This document shows, piece after piece, positions 26,645 to 35,222 of a DNA stretch of 64,000 nucleotides. Made by a program: the position numbers and the translations under genes. This DNA is from Streptomyces sp. R41 (GTDB lineage Bacteria; Actinomycetota; Actinomycetes; Streptomycetales; Streptomycetaceae). The stretch's first letter is position 1; each line of letters opens with the position of its first letter. Where the stretch lies: NCBI RefSeq assembly GCF_041053055.1, contig NZ_CP163443.1:5687001-5751000 (forward strand), given 5' to 3'. The notes beneath the pieces were generated by a model. It did no database searches. It worked only from the letters and a program-made list of their open reading frames with translations, and was not told the DNA's origin.

Positions 26645-26726
26645 TGCTAACCCGGTCCGACTCCTCCCCCCCCGAGTCGGCCGTGGGGACGACCCCCGCT
26701 CTCCCCCCCGGCGGGGGTCGTCGCAT
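26645..26726 (+). ncRNA. 6C-type small RNA (scr3559/B11-like)
   Basis: Two adjacent hairpins carry C-runs in their loops, the hallmark of the actinobacterial 6C RNA. Hairpin 1 is CCGACTC/GAGTCGG (26657-26663 with 26674-26680), loop CTCCCCCCCC. Hairpin 2 is GACGACCCCCGC/GCGGGGGTCGTC (26688-26699 with 26711-26722), loop TCTCCCCCCCG. The context agrees: in M. tuberculosis B11 lies between the HAD hydrolase and the CpaE-like gene, and S. coelicolor scr3559 lies at this locus. Only the plus strand has C in both loops, matching the tad orientation. The 5' end is uncertain and may extend upstream. B11 pairs with G-rich ribosome sites of target mRNAs. Confidence 0.85.
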
Positions 26727-26898
26727 GTCCGGATGGGTTTTTCCCCTCTCTTGCGCGGCCTCGGGGCCTTGCTGTCACCACTCTGGCCGCCCTCTTCGCA
26801 TGCGCATGATCCGTCACTGTGCGTAGCCGTTGGGCTGCTCTAAGGAAGTCGTACACGAGTCACCGGTATGGGTGAAGGCGATATTCACAACCACTGAG

Positions 26899-26907
26899 TT
26901 GTCCACA
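26899..26907 (+). promoter_or_regulatory. Single perfect DnaA box
   Basis: TTGTCCACA equals the Streptomyces DnaA-box consensus. It is isolated upstream of the tad operon, so it is a possible DnaA regulatory site, not an origin. Confidence 0.3.
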
Positions 26908-27148
26908 GTTATCGACCAAGATCCACACGATTTCCGGGATCGCTGCACCGTGATTCAAGCGCGCTCCGCTCGCGGCAAGTTCCTCGTGGCGAGTTCATGG
27001 CCGGATCCGTTTGTCGGGCGCGTTTGGCCGGTTCGTATCGGCCGTTCATATGGAGGCCGGTTGCCGGTTCTTCACACGAGCGGGAATCGCGAGTCCGCAG
27101 AGGACCCTGCGGGCCCCGCGCAAGAAGCAGCGAAGGGGGCTGGAGATC

Positions 27149-28243
27149 GTGGCGGGAGCCATCACACATGACCGGCCGCCCGCCGCCGACGGGCGGCAGG
27201 GCGGACCGTTGATCGTCACGGAGGACGCCGAACTGCTGGACGACCTGCTGCGCCTGTGCGCTGCGGCGGGCGCCAGGCCGGAGGTCCACCACGGGGTGCC
27301 GGAGCGCAGGGGCAGCTGGGAGGCGGCACCTCTCGTGCTGGTCGGCGACGATGCCGCCCGGCGCTTGCGCGGGGCAGCACGCAGAAGGGGAGTGGTGCTG
27401 GTTGGGCGGGATCAGGACGATTCCGGCGTCTGGCGGCGGGCCGTCGAGATCGGTGCCGACCATGTCCTGATGCTGCCCGATGGCGAGCAATGGCTGGTCG
27501 ACCGCATCGCCGACGTGGCCGAAGGAGTCGGCAGGCCCGCCCTCACCGTCGGCGTGCTAGGCGGCCGAGGCGGGGCCGGAGCCTCCACGCTGGCGTGCGC
27601 GCTCGCCGTCACCTCGGCGCGCGAGGGTCGGCGCACCCTGCTCGTGGACGCGGATCCGCTGGGCGGCGGACTCGACGTACTCCTGGGCGGAGAGGCGGCC
27701 GAAGGTCTGCGCTGGCCGGCCTTCGCCGCGTCCCGCGGCCGGGTGGGCGGTGGCGCCTTGGAGGAGTCCCTGCCCGAACTGCACGCGCTGCGGGTCCTGA
27801 GCTGGGACCGCGGTGACTCCGTCACCATTCCCCCGCAAGCCGTACGAGCGGTCCTGGCCGCCGCCAGACGGCGCGGCGGCGCGGTGGTCGTCGACCTGCC
27901 CCGTCGCATCGACGAAGGCGTTACCGAGGCCCTCGCCCAGCTCGACCTGGGACTTCTGGTGGTCCCCGCCGACCTGCGCTCGATCGCGGCGGCGGGCCGG
28001 GTGGCGTCCGCGGTCGGCATGGTCCTGCGCGATCTGAGGGTCGCGGTACGCGGCCCGTACGCGCCGGGCCTGGACGACCGAGAGGTGGCGCGGCTGCTCG
28101 GGCTGCCCCTAGTGGGCGAAGTGCCCGCCGAGCCCCCGCCGTTGGACGGTGGACAGCCACCCGGAGGAGCGGCGCGGGGGCCGCTCGCCCGGTTCTGTGC
28201 CGCCTTCTGGGAGCGGCTTCCGGTGGAAGGCGGGGGCGTATGA
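27149..28243 (+). CDS. CpaE/TadZ-like ATPase of the tad operon
   Basis: A 364-residue protein with an N-terminal receiver-like domain (~20-110) and a C-terminal MinD/ParA-like ATPase domain. The P-loop is deviant (GGRGGAGASTLA, near 129-140): the usual second lysine is absent, as in many TadZ proteins. DADPLGGGLD follows. Such proteins localise the pilus/secretion machine to a pole or site. It fits the 'helicase/secretion neighbourhood CpaE-like' family. The GTG at 27149 follows AGGGGGCTGGAG. It is the first gene of the operon; its stop overlaps the ATG of the tadA-like gene. Confidence 0.88.
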   Translation: MAGAITHDRPPAADGRQGGPLIVTEDAELLDDLLRLCAAAGARPEVHHGVPERRGSWEAAPLVLVGDDAARRLRGAARRRGVVLVGRDQDDSGVWRRAVEIGADHVLMLPDGEQWLVDRIADVAEGVGRPALTVGVLGGRGGAGASTLACALAVTSAREGRRTLLVDADPLGGGLDVLLGGEAAEGLRWPAFAASRGRVGGGALEESLPELHALRVLSWDRGDSVTIPPQAVRAVLAAARRRGGAVVVDLPRRIDEGVTEALAQLDLGLLVVPADLRSIAAAGRVASAVGMVLRDLRVAVRGPYAPGLDDREVARLLGLPLVGEVPAEPPPLDGGQPPGGAARGPLARFCAAFWERLPVEGGGV

Positions 28244-29550
28244 GCTGGGACGCCGCCACGGGGATGGACTGCGGCGCGGGCCTGGACGGGCGTGCCGGCC
28301 CGCGGGACGGGCACGCGGGCTTGTCGGACGGTCCTGCGGGCCAGTGGGACGGGTATGCAGGCCCGCTCGAGGGGCGTACGGGCCTGTTGGACGGCGTACG
28401 GCAGTGGCTCGCCGAGAGCGGCTCCGAGCCGACCCCCGCGCGCGTGGCACAGGCGCTGCGCGAGCAGGGGCGCGTGCTCGGAGACGCCGAAGTCCTCGGC
28501 GCGGCCGAGCGGTTGCGCTCCGAACTGGTCGGCAGCGGACCACTGGAACCACTGCTCGCCGATCCGTCGGTGACCGATGTCCTGGTGTCCGCACCGGACC
28601 GGGTGTGGGTCGACCGGGGCGCGGGCCTGGAGCTGACGGCCGTCTCCTTCCCGGACGCGGCGGCGGTACGACGCCTCGCGCAGCGCCTCGCGGCCGTGGC
28701 CGGACGGCGGCTCGACGACGCACGCCCCTGGGTGGACGCGCGGCTTCCGGACGGCACCCGCCTGCACGCGGTGCTGCCGCCGGTCGCCGTCGGCTCCACC
28801 TGCCTGTCCCTACGGGTCGTACGGCCGCGCGCGTTCACCCTCGACGAGTTGGTGGTGGCGGGGACGGTGCCGCCCGGCGGGGACCGGGTGCTGAGAGCGC
28901 TGCTGGACGCCCGGCTGTCCTTCCTGATCAGCGGAGGCACGGGCTCCGGCAAGACGACGCTGCTGAGTGCGTTGCTGGGGCTGGTCGGTCCCGGGGAGCG
29001 GATCGTGCTCGCCGAGGACTCGGCGGAGCTGCGACCGGACCACCCTCATGTGGTGCGCCTGGAGGGGCGGCCCGCGAACCAGGAGGGCGTCGGGCTCGTC
29101 GCGCTCCAGGACCTCGTCCGTCAGGCCCTGCGGATGAGACCGGACCGGTTGGTCGTCGGCGAGGTGCGCGGGCCGGAGGTGGTCTCCCTGCTGGCCGCGC
29201 TGAACACCGGCCATGAGGGCGGCTGCGGCACGGTGCACGCGAACGCCGCGGCACAGGTGCCGGCCCGCCTGGAGGCACTGGGCACCGCGGCCGGGCTCGA
29301 CCGGGCCGCCCTGCACAGCCAGTTGGCGGCGGCGTTGTCCGTGGTCCTGCATCTCGTACGCGACCGGGCCGGGCGGCGGCGGATCGCCGAGGTGGATGTG
29401 CTGGAGCGCGCTCCGTCCGGGCTGGTGGTGACGGTGCCGGCGTTGCGGTGGGGCACGGAGGCCTTCGCGTACGAGCGGGGCTGGGAGCGGCTGCGGGGGC
29501 TGCTCAGGGACGGGAGCGAGGGGAGTGGCTGTTGTGACGGAGGTCGGTGA
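28240..29550 (+). CDS. tadA: TadA/CpaF-type secretion ATPase with heptad-repeat N-terminus
   Basis: A 436-residue cytoplasmic ATPase that powers Tad pilus assembly. Walker [12 protein letters not shown] is near residues 231-241; the Asp box and Walker B-like VVGEVRGPE follow near 304-312, and a conserved [11 protein letters not shown] near 325. The first ~45 residues are unusual: five 7-residue units of the type x-A-G-x-x-D-G ([35 protein letters not shown]). The start overlaps the upstream stop (ATGA). The end of the gene shares a 23-bp duplicate with the start of the tadB-like gene. Confidence 0.92.
   Translation: MSWDAATGMDCGAGLDGRAGPRDGHAGLSDGPAGQWDGYAGPLEGRTGLLDGVRQWLAESGSEPTPARVAQALREQGRVLGDAEVLGAAERLRSELVGSGPLEPLLADPSVTDVLVSAPDRVWVDRGAGLELTAVSFPDAAAVRRLAQRLAAVAGRRLDDARPWVDARLPDGTRLHAVLPPVAVGSTCLSLRVVRPRAFTLDELVVAGTVPPGGDRVLRALLDARLSFLISGGTGSGKTTLLSALLGLVGPGERIVLAEDSAELRPDHPHVVRLEGRPANQEGVGLVALQDLVRQALRMRPDRLVVGEVRGPEVVSLLAALNTGHEGGCGTVHANAAAQVPARLEALGTAAGLDRAALHSQLAAALSVVLHLVRDRAGRRRIAEVDVLERAPSGLVVTVPALRWGTEAFAYERGWERLRGLLRDGSEGSGCCDGGR
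28282..28395. repeat. 21-bp in-frame repeat array in the tadA N-terminus
   Basis: About five imperfect 21-bp units encode heptads ending in D-G or E-G. The spacing is constant and in frame. Confidence 0.75.
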
Positions 29551-29580
29551 CGGGCGTGAGGGGAGTGGCTGTTGTGACGG
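29518..29580. repeat. 23-bp direct duplication at the tadA/tadB junction
   Basis: The 23 bp at 29518-29540 recur exactly at 29558-29580 (40-bp offset), with partly similar flanks. The duplicated block ends tadA and supplies alternative starts for tadB. Confidence 0.92.
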
Positions 29581-30443
29581 GAGTTGGTGAGATGTCGGCG
29601 GGGGCGGCCATGGCGTGCGCCGGGGCGGCGACCTGGTTGATGGGCGGCTCGGATTCCGGGGCGCGAAGGGCGCGATTGCTGTGCGCGGGCGGCGGGGTGG
29701 TGGCGACCGGTCCGCCGTCGTGGGAGCGGGCGGTCGTCGGATGGCGGCGGGTGCGCGGGCGGCTGCGGGACGAAGGGTGGTCGGTGGCCGCCGGGTTGGT
29801 GATCGCGCTGCTGGGCGCGTCCGTGCTGCCGCTGCTCCTCGGGGCAGCAGGAGTGCCGCTGCTCCGGCGGGTGCGGCGGGTCGCGGAGGCACGGCGCGAG
29901 CGGGAGCGCCGGGGCGATGCGGTGATCGCCCTGTGCGGGGCCCTCGCCGGGGAAGTGCGGGCCGGGCGGCAGCCGGGCGAGGCGCTGCTCAGGGCCGCGC
30001 GCGATTCAGGCGGGCTGGGCGAGGCGCAGGCGGTGGTGCTGGCGGCGGCGAAGTTCGGCGGGGATGTGCCGGGCGCGCTCACCGATGCGGCGCGGCAGCC
30101 CGGGGCCGACGGTCTTGTGGGACTCGCCGCGTGCTGGCGCGTGGCGGTGGACCGGGGCGCGGGCCTGGCGGCGGGTCTCGACCGCTTGGAGGGTGCGTTG
30201 CGCGCGGAGCGGGACCAACGAGCCGATCTGCGTGCTCAGTTGGCGGGGTCGCGGTCGACGGCAGTGATGCTCGCGGGGCTGCCGGTCCTGGGACTCCTGC
30301 TCGGCACCGCGCTGGGCGCCGATCCGCTGCACGTGCTGCTGCACACCGGCCTCGGCCTCGGCTGCCTGCTGGTCGGCGGGGTGCTGGAAGGCATGGGGCT
30401 GTGGTGGGCGCTGCGGATCGTGAGGGGAGCGGAGGCGGCATGA
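29547..30443 (+). CDS. TadB-like pilus platform protein
   Basis: A 298-residue inner-membrane protein of the GspF/TadB type. It has hydrophobic segments near 65-90, 232-255 and 265-290, and a cytoplasmic helical region with the conserved A-G-x-x-P-G-E-A-L ([15 protein letters not shown]) typical of the T2SSF domain. It forms the membrane platform with the TadC-like protein. The GTG at 29547 overlaps the tadA stop; other starts at 29570 or later are possible because of the duplication. The next gene overlaps by ATGA. Confidence 0.85.
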   Translation: MTGVRGVAVVTGVGEMSAGAAMACAGAATWLMGGSDSGARRARLLCAGGGVVATGPPSWERAVVGWRRVRGRLRDEGWSVAAGLVIALLGASVLPLLLGAAGVPLLRRVRRVAEARRERERRGDAVIALCGALAGEVRAGRQPGEALLRAARDSGGLGEAQAVVLAAAKFGGDVPGALTDAARQPGADGLVGLAACWRVAVDRGAGLAAGLDRLEGALRAERDQRADLRAQLAGSRSTAVMLAGLPVLGLLLGTALGADPLHVLLHTGLGLGCLLVGGVLEGMGLWWALRIVRGAEAA

Positions 30444-31225
30444 GCGCGGAGGTTGTCCACAGGCTGGGGGCGGTTGTGTGCGGGGTGCTCGCGCTCGGGT
30501 GGCTGGTCCAGTGGCTCGGGGTGGCGCGGCGTGAGCGGCGGGCGCGCAGAAGGCTGGCCCAGTTGCTGGCCTCGGGGAAGGCGCGTTCGGAGCGGCCGCG
30601 CTTCGAGGTCCGGGAGGTGGCGCGACGTCGGCTGCCGGTCGCGGGTGCGGTGTGCGCCGGCTGGTTGCTGGTCGGCGGTCTTGCCGGGGTTCTGGTGGGG
30701 TTGGCGGCCGGGTTCGGGGTCTGGCGATGGCGCAGTCGGCAGCGCCTTGTGCCCGTGGAGGAGTACGACGTGGCGCGGGCCGCCCGGCAACTCCCGCTCG
30801 CAGCCGACCTGGTGGCGGCGTGCATCGCGGCCGGAGCAGGACCCGTAGTGGCGGCCCAGGCCGTCGGGGAGGCCCTGGGCGGGCCCGTCGGGGAGCGGCT
30901 GGCCCGGGGCGCGGTCGAGGTGCGGCTCGGCGGTGAACCGGCCGAGGCCTGGCGGAGGTTGGCGTCGATACCGGGTGCCCGGGCATTGGCGCGGCTGCTG
31001 GAGCGGGCGGGCGAGTCGGGCGTACCGGCGGCCGTGCCGGTCGGGCGGCTCGCCGCGGAGGCCCGCGCCGAGTGGGGGCGTACCGCGACGGCGCGGGCAC
31101 GTCGTGCCGCCGTGATGGTCACCGCGCCCGTGGGGCTGTGCTTTCTGCCCGCCTTCATCGCGATCGGCGTACTGCCCGTGGTGATCGGGCTGGCCGACGG
31201 GCTGCTGGGAAGAGGTGGTGGGTGA
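30440..31225 (+). CDS. TadC-like pilus platform protein
   Basis: A 261-residue T2SSF-type membrane protein, the second platform subunit. Hydrophobic segments lie near residues 8-28, 60-85 and 228-255. The cytoplasmic domain includes LPLAADLVAACIAAGAGPVVA and the platform-like GERLARGAVEVRLGGEPAEAW segment. The ATG at 30440 follows GGAGGC and overlaps the tadB stop. A perfect DnaA-box 9-mer (30453-30461) happens to lie inside the coding region. Confidence 0.87.
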   Translation: MSAEVVHRLGAVVCGVLALGWLVQWLGVARRERRARRRLAQLLASGKARSERPRFEVREVARRRLPVAGAVCAGWLLVGGLAGVLVGLAAGFGVWRWRSRQRLVPVEEYDVARAARQLPLAADLVAACIAAGAGPVVAAQAVGEALGGPVGERLARGAVEVRLGGEPAEAWRRLASIPGARALARLLERAGESGVPAAVPVGRLAAEARAEWGRTATARARRAAVMVTAPVGLCFLPAFIAIGVLPVVIGLADGLLGRGGG

Positions 31226-31292
31226 CGGGCGACGGCGACGGCATGCGGTGAACGACAAGTGATCAACGGGGTTGAACCTTACGGGGGTTGAA

Positions 31293-31517
31293 ATGCGCAG
31301 GATGGTACGAGGGCTCGTTCGGGGACGTGCGTGGGCGCGGGCATGGATGCGCGGTCCGGTGGCACGCAGGGACGCGGGAATGGTCACCTCCGAGTACGCG
31401 GTGGGGATCATCGCGGCGGTGGCTTTCGCAGCCGTGCTCTACAAGGTGGTGACGAGCGGGCAGGTCAGCGAGGAACTGCAGGGCATCGTGGGGCGGGCGC
31501 TCAATGTCCAGATGTGA
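31293..31517 (+). CDS. Flp-like pilin (DUF4244)
   Basis: A 74-residue protein with a basic leader, a type IV pilin-like site G-M-V-T-S-E (cleavage after Gly, Glu at +5), and a single hydrophobic helix YAVGIIAAVAFAAVLYKVV. It is the likely major pilin or pseudopilin of this Tad system. The ATG at 31293 follows GGGGG; an upstream TTG at 31272 is less likely. No prepilin peptidase gene lies in the window, so processing must depend on an enzyme elsewhere. Confidence 0.85.
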   Translation: MRRMVRGLVRGRAWARAWMRGPVARRDAGMVTSEYAVGIIAAVAFAAVLYKVVTSGQVSEELQGIVGRALNVQM

Positions 31518-32010
31518 GCGGGTGCCCTGGGGCCCGGCCGCTATGTCGCTGGGCGAACGGTGGGCGCGTAACCCGGCCGCTACGTCCGAGCGTGAACGGT
31601 GGGCGCCTGGCCCGGCCGCATCGTCGGGGCGCGAACGGTGTGCGAGTGGCCAGGCCCGGTCTCGGGACCGTGGATTCGTGACCGCAGAGGCCGCCGTGGT
31701 GCTGCCTTCGTTGGTGCTCGTCGGAATGGCGCTGGTCTGGGCCCTGCTCGCCGCGTCCGCGCAGATCCAGTGCGTGGACGCGGCGAGGGCGGGCGCCCGG
31801 GCGGCGGCGCGCCAGGACCCGCCCGACACGGTCATGGCGACGACCCTCCGGGCGGCACCGCGCGGCGCGAAGGTGACCGTGAGTCGGGAGGACGACCTGG
31901 TACGGGTGACGGTCACCGCGAGTGCGCCGGGTCCCGACGCGCTGTCTGTGGAGCTGAGCGACGAGGCCGTGGCTCTGGCGGAGGAGACGGTGGGGGTGGT
32001 TGGCGGATGA
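31504..32010 (+). CDS. TadE-like minor pilin with 13-residue repeats
   Basis: A 168-residue protein. The first ~55 residues consist mostly of three 13-residue units (PAAMSLGERWARN, PAATSERERWAPG, PAASSGRERCASG). Then comes a TadE domain: a prepilin-like G-F-V-T-A-E site, hydrophobic helix AVVLPSLVLVGMALVWALL and a short extracytoplasmic part. The ATG at 31504 overlaps the pilin gene end; GTG 31522 and ATG 31543 are in-frame alternatives inside the repeat-bearing tail. The stop overlaps the next start (ATGA). Confidence 0.8.
   Translation: MSRCERVPWGPAAMSLGERWARNPAATSERERWAPGPAASSGRERCASGQARSRDRGFVTAEAAVVLPSLVLVGMALVWALLAASAQIQCVDAARAGARAAARQDPPDTVMATTLRAAPRGAKVTVSREDDLVRVTVTASAPGPDALSVELSDEAVALAEETVGVVGG
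31535..31651. repeat. Three 39-bp in-frame tandem repeats in the tadE-like gene
   Basis: Units begin CGGCCGC at 31535, 31574 and 31613 and are exactly 39 bp apart, each encoding a P-A-A-x-S-x-x-E-R-x-A segment. Confidence 0.93.
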
Positions 32011-32723
32011 GGGGAGCTGGTTGGGACACGCGGACTCCCTGGGACATGCGAATCCTCCCGGGCAAGCGGACCCCCTGGGCGGTGCGGACTCCCGGGCGCG
32101 CGCGGACTCTCCGGGATGCGTGGACTCTCCGGGACATGCGGCCCCCGTGGGACGTGCGGACCCCCCACGAAACGCGGACCCTCCGGGACATACGGCCTCC
32201 TGGGGACTCGCGGAGCTCCCTGGACAAGCGGAACCCCTGGGGCAAGCGGACCCTTTCCTCGGACAGAGGGTCGGCGACCGTCTGGACCGTCGGGGCGATC
32301 GCCGTGCTGTGTGTCGTGTTCGGGGCGGTCCTGGCCATGGGGCAGGTCGTCGTGGTCCGCCACCGCGCGGCGGGGGCGGCCGACTTGGCGGCACTCGCCG
32401 CGGCGGACCACTGGATGGACGGTGGCACGGCGGCCTGCGCCCGTGCGGAGCGGGTGGCACGGGCGCAGCGCGCACGACTCGTCCGGTGCGCGGTCGAGGG
32501 GGAGATCTCGGACGTGACGGCGGCGTCGGGCAGGGGACCGTTCGCCGCGGAGGTCAGGTCGCGGGCGGGACCCGCGGGACCGGTTGAACCCGGCCCGGCG
32601 GGACCTTCAGGGCCCGTCGCCCCTGGCCCGCCCGCCGGCCCACCGCTTGCGGCCCCGGAGCCGCCGGCAGCGCTCGATCGCCGGGCGCTCAGCCCTCCGG
32701 TGCCGCCCGCAGCAACTCCGTGA
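32007..32723 (+). CDS. TadE/TadF-like minor pilin with hexapeptide repeats (helicase/secretion neighbourhood family)
   Basis: A 238-residue protein. Residues ~7-85 are about 13 imperfect hexads of the type D-x-R-T-P-W (DTRTPW, DMRILP, GKRTPW, DMRPPW, DVRTPH, DKRNPW). Then a Tad-like helix begins at DRGSATVWTVGAIAVLCVVFG and a short domain follows with ADLAALAAADHW, as in the TadE-like proteins found next to DECH helicases. A Pro/Gly-rich tail ends the protein. The ATG at 32007 overlaps the upstream stop. The 3' end overlaps the convergent helicase gene by 35 bp. Confidence 0.8.
   Translation: MRGAGWDTRTPWDMRILPGKRTPWAVRTPGRARTLRDAWTLRDMRPPWDVRTPHETRTLRDIRPPGDSRSSLDKRNPWGKRTLSSDRGSATVWTVGAIAVLCVVFGAVLAMGQVVVVRHRAAGAADLAALAAADHWMDGGTAACARAERVARAQRARLVRCAVEGEISDVTAASGRGPFAAEVRSRAGPAGPVEPGPAGPSGPVAPGPPAGPPLAAPEPPAALDRRALSPPVPPAATP
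32025..32265. repeat. 18-bp in-frame repeat array
   Basis: About 13 diverged 18-bp units, each with GCGGAC or a variant and CCxxGGGA words, encode the hexapeptide repeats of the tadF-like gene. Confidence 0.85.
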
Positions 32724-35142
32724 GCAGCCGTACGGCCCCTCGCTTGTGCAACGGATCGTTCCCGTTGCCGCACTTGGGGGACTGGATGCAGGACGGGCAG
32801 CCGGCGTCGCACTCGCAGGAGGCGATGGCCTGGCGGGTGGCGGTGAGCCAGGTGCGGGCGGTGTGGAAGGCGCGCTCCGCGAAGCCCGCGCCGCCGGGGT
32901 GACCGTCGTACACGAAGACGGTGGGCAGCAGGGTGTCCGGGTGCAGCGGGATGGACACGCCGCCGATGTCCCAGCGATCGCAGGTGGCGAAGAGCGGAAG
33001 CATGCCGATCGACGCGTGCTCGGCGGCGTGCAGGGCGCCGCCGAGGATCTCCGGGTTGATCCGGGCCGCGTCGAGCTGGTCCTCCGTGACCGTCCACCAG
33101 ACGGCGCGGGTGCGGAGCGTACGAGGAGGGAGGTCGAGTTTCGTCTCACCCAGCACTTCACCGGTGATGACACGTCGGCGCAGGAAGGAGACGACTTGGT
33201 TGGTGACCTCGACGGAGCCGTAGCACAACCGGCCGTCGCCCCAGGGGACCTCGACGTCGGTCTCCAGGACGGAGATGGACGTCGTGTCGCGGGCGACCGT
33301 CGAATACGGCGGGTTGGCCTCCTCGACGAGTGCGACGGAGTCCTCCAGGTCCAGCTTGCGCACCAGGTACGTACGGCCCTGGTGCAGATGGACCGCGCCC
33401 TCGTGGACCGTCGTGTGCGCGGCGCCGGCGTCGACCGTGCCGAGCAGCCGTCCGGTTCCGGCCTCGACGACCTGCACCGGGCTGCCGCCCTCGCCGCGGA
33501 TGTCGGTCAGATCGGCGGCCCGCTCCCGGCGCGTCCAGTGCCAGGCCTTCGTCCGGCGGCGCAGCAGCTTCGCGGCCTCCAGCTGCGGGAGCAGGCCGGC
33601 GGTGGCTGGGCCGAAGAGCTCCAAGTCGTCGTCCGTGAGCGGGATCTCGGCGGCGGCGGCGCACAGGTGCGGGGCGAGGACGTACGGGTTGTCGGGATCG
33701 AGGACGGTGGATTCCACGGGCTGGTCGAAGAGAGCCTCGGGGTGGTGGACGAGGAAGGTGTCCAGTGGGTCGTCGCGGGCGACCAGGATCGCCAGCGCGC
33801 CCTGCCCTGAGCGTCCCGCGCGGCCCGCCTGCTGCCACAGGGACGCGCGGGTGCCCGGGTAACCGGCGATGACGACGACGTCCAGGCCGGAGACGTCGAC
33901 GCCGAGTTCGAGGGCGGTGGTGGCGGCGAGGCCGAGGAGTTCGCCGGAGTGCAGGGCGCGTTCGAGGGCGCGGCGTTCCTCGGGGAGGTAGCCGCCGCGG
34001 TAGGCGGCGACGCGCCGGGCCAGCGAGCGGTCGACCTCGGCGAGGCGTTCCTGGGCGATCACCGAGATCAGCTCGGCGCCACGCCGGGACCGTACGAAGG
34101 CGATCGAGCGCATGCCCTGGACGGTGAGATCGGTCAGCAGGTCGGCCGTCTCGGCGGTTGCGGTACGCCGAACGGGTGCGCCCTTCTCGCCGTGCAGCTC
34201 GGTGAGCGGGGGCTCCCAGAGGGCGAACACCAGTTCACCTCGTGGGGAGGCGTCGTCCGCGACCTCGACGACGGGAAGGCCGGTCAGCCGGCGCGCGGCC
34301 ACCGACGGCTCGGCGGCGGTCGCGGAGGCCAGCAGGAAGACGGGAGAGGCGCCGTAGCGGGCGCACAGGCGGCGCAGACGGCGCAGCACCTGGGCGACGT
34401 GGGAGCCGAAGACGCCGCGGTAGGTGTGGCACTCGTCGATGACGACGTAGCGCAGCGAGCGGAGGAAGGAGGACCAGCGGGGGTGGGAGGGCAATATCCC
34501 GCGGTGCAGCATGTCGGGGTTGGTCAGGACGTAGTTGGCGTACTGACGTACCCATTCGCGTTCCTCGAAGGGCGTGTCGCCGTCGTACACGGCTGGGCGT
34601 ACGGCACTGCCCAAAGGTTGTGAAAGTTCCTTCACGGAGCGGCACTGGTCGGCCGCGAGGGCCTTCGTCGGGGCCAGGTACAGCGCGGTGGCGCCACGGC
34701 CGTTCGGCGCCTCCGAGCCGTCCAGCAGGGCTGTCAGGACCGGGACGAGGTACGCCAGGGACTTGCCGGAGGCCGTGCCCGTGGCGACGATCACCGACTC
34801 GCCGTCCAGGGCGTGCTCGGCGGCCCGTGCCTGGTGGGCCCAGGGATGCTCGATACCCGCGGCCTGCACCGCGGCGATGACCTCCGAGCGGATCCGGTCG
34901 GGCCAGACGGCATGGCGGCCCTCGCGCGGGGGCAAGTGCTCCGTATGAGTGATGCGCGAAGCCCGGCTCGGTCCAGAGGCGAGCCGGTCCAGGATCGTGC
35001 CCGGCGAGGGGCGGGAAGCGGTGTCCGACGAGGGTCGATCGGATCGGAGATTCTTGGCCATCGGCATCGAGTGTGTCACTGGCGTGACGGACAATGGGGC
35101 CAAGGCGTCGTGCACGCCTGCCGGTAAGTGATTGAATGCCAT
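32689..35142 (-). CDS. DECH-box helicase of the MrfA/Hrq1 type
   Basis: An 817-residue superfamily 2 helicase. Walker A VATGTASGKSL is near residue 118, the DECH box is VIDECHTY, motif III is LLASATAAEP, and motif VI is QQAGRAGRSGQG. The C-terminal DUF1998 region holds the cysteine cluster C-E-C-D-A-G-C-P-S-C-x5-C, as in MrfA (B. subtilis mitomycin repair) and Hrq1. A role in DNA lesion repair is inferred from those relatives. It is the partner helicase of the tad 'helicase/secretion neighbourhood'. The ATG at 35142 lacks a clear ribosome site; ATG 35067 is possible. It is divergent from bldG by 80 bp. Confidence 0.9.
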   Translation of the reverse strand: MAFNHLPAGVHDALAPLSVTPVTHSMPMAKNLRSDRPSSDTASRPSPGTILDRLASGPSRASRITHTEHLPPREGRHAVWPDRIRSEVIAAVQAAGIEHPWAHQARAAEHALDGESVIVATGTASGKSLAYLVPVLTALLDGSEAPNGRGATALYLAPTKALAADQCRSVKELSQPLGSAVRPAVYDGDTPFEEREWVRQYANYVLTNPDMLHRGILPSHPRWSSFLRSLRYVVIDECHTYRGVFGSHVAQVLRRLRRLCARYGASPVFLLASATAAEPSVAARRLTGLPVVEVADDASPRGELVFALWEPPLTELHGEKGAPVRRTATAETADLLTDLTVQGMRSIAFVRSRRGAELISVIAQERLAEVDRSLARRVAAYRGGYLPEERRALERALHSGELLGLAATTALELGVDVSGLDVVVIAGYPGTRASLWQQAGRAGRSGQGALAILVARDDPLDTFLVHHPEALFDQPVESTVLDPDNPYVLAPHLCAAAAEIPLTDDDLELFGPATAGLLPQLEAAKLLRRRTKAWHWTRRERAADLTDIRGEGGSPVQVVEAGTGRLLGTVDAGAAHTTVHEGAVHLHQGRTYLVRKLDLEDSVALVEEANPPYSTVARDTTSISVLETDVEVPWGDGRLCYGSVEVTNQVVSFLRRRVITGEVLGETKLDLPPRTLRTRAVWWTVTEDQLDAARINPEILGGALHAAEHASIGMLPLFATCDRWDIGGVSIPLHPDTLLPTVFVYDGHPGGAGFAERAFHTARTWLTATRQAIASCECDAGCPSCIQSPKCGNGNDPLHKRGAVRLLTELLRAAPEG

Positions 35143-35222
35143 CGCGGCTGGCGAACCGTCCCGGGGGCTCTGCCGAGGTGTCCCATGGGGCGACCGCTCG
35201 ATAGCAAGGTGCTGGAGGATCC

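Larger units (their letters stand above)
26553..27148. other. Long intergenic region holding the 6C RNA and the tad promoter
   Basis: The 596 bp between the divergent HAD and tad genes contain the 6C-type RNA (about 26645-26726), a perfect DnaA-box 9-mer TTGTCCACA (26899-26907) and an A/T-rich tract (26878-26945) likely to include the tad operon promoter. Confidence 0.6.

Noticed and set aside
26899..30461. Possible replication origin because of DnaA-box 9-mers (26899, 30453, also 5079 on the minus strand)
   Set aside because: Single scattered boxes, no cluster, no dnaA/dnaN neighbours, and one box lies inside a coding gene.
31599..32006. N-terminal extension of the tadF-like gene
   Set aside because: The upstream frame overlaps the tadE-like gene entirely; the ATGA overlap at 32007 is the expected start.
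31535..32265. CRISPR-like repeat arrays
   Set aside because: The repeats are contiguous, in frame and without unique spacers; they are coding minisatellites.
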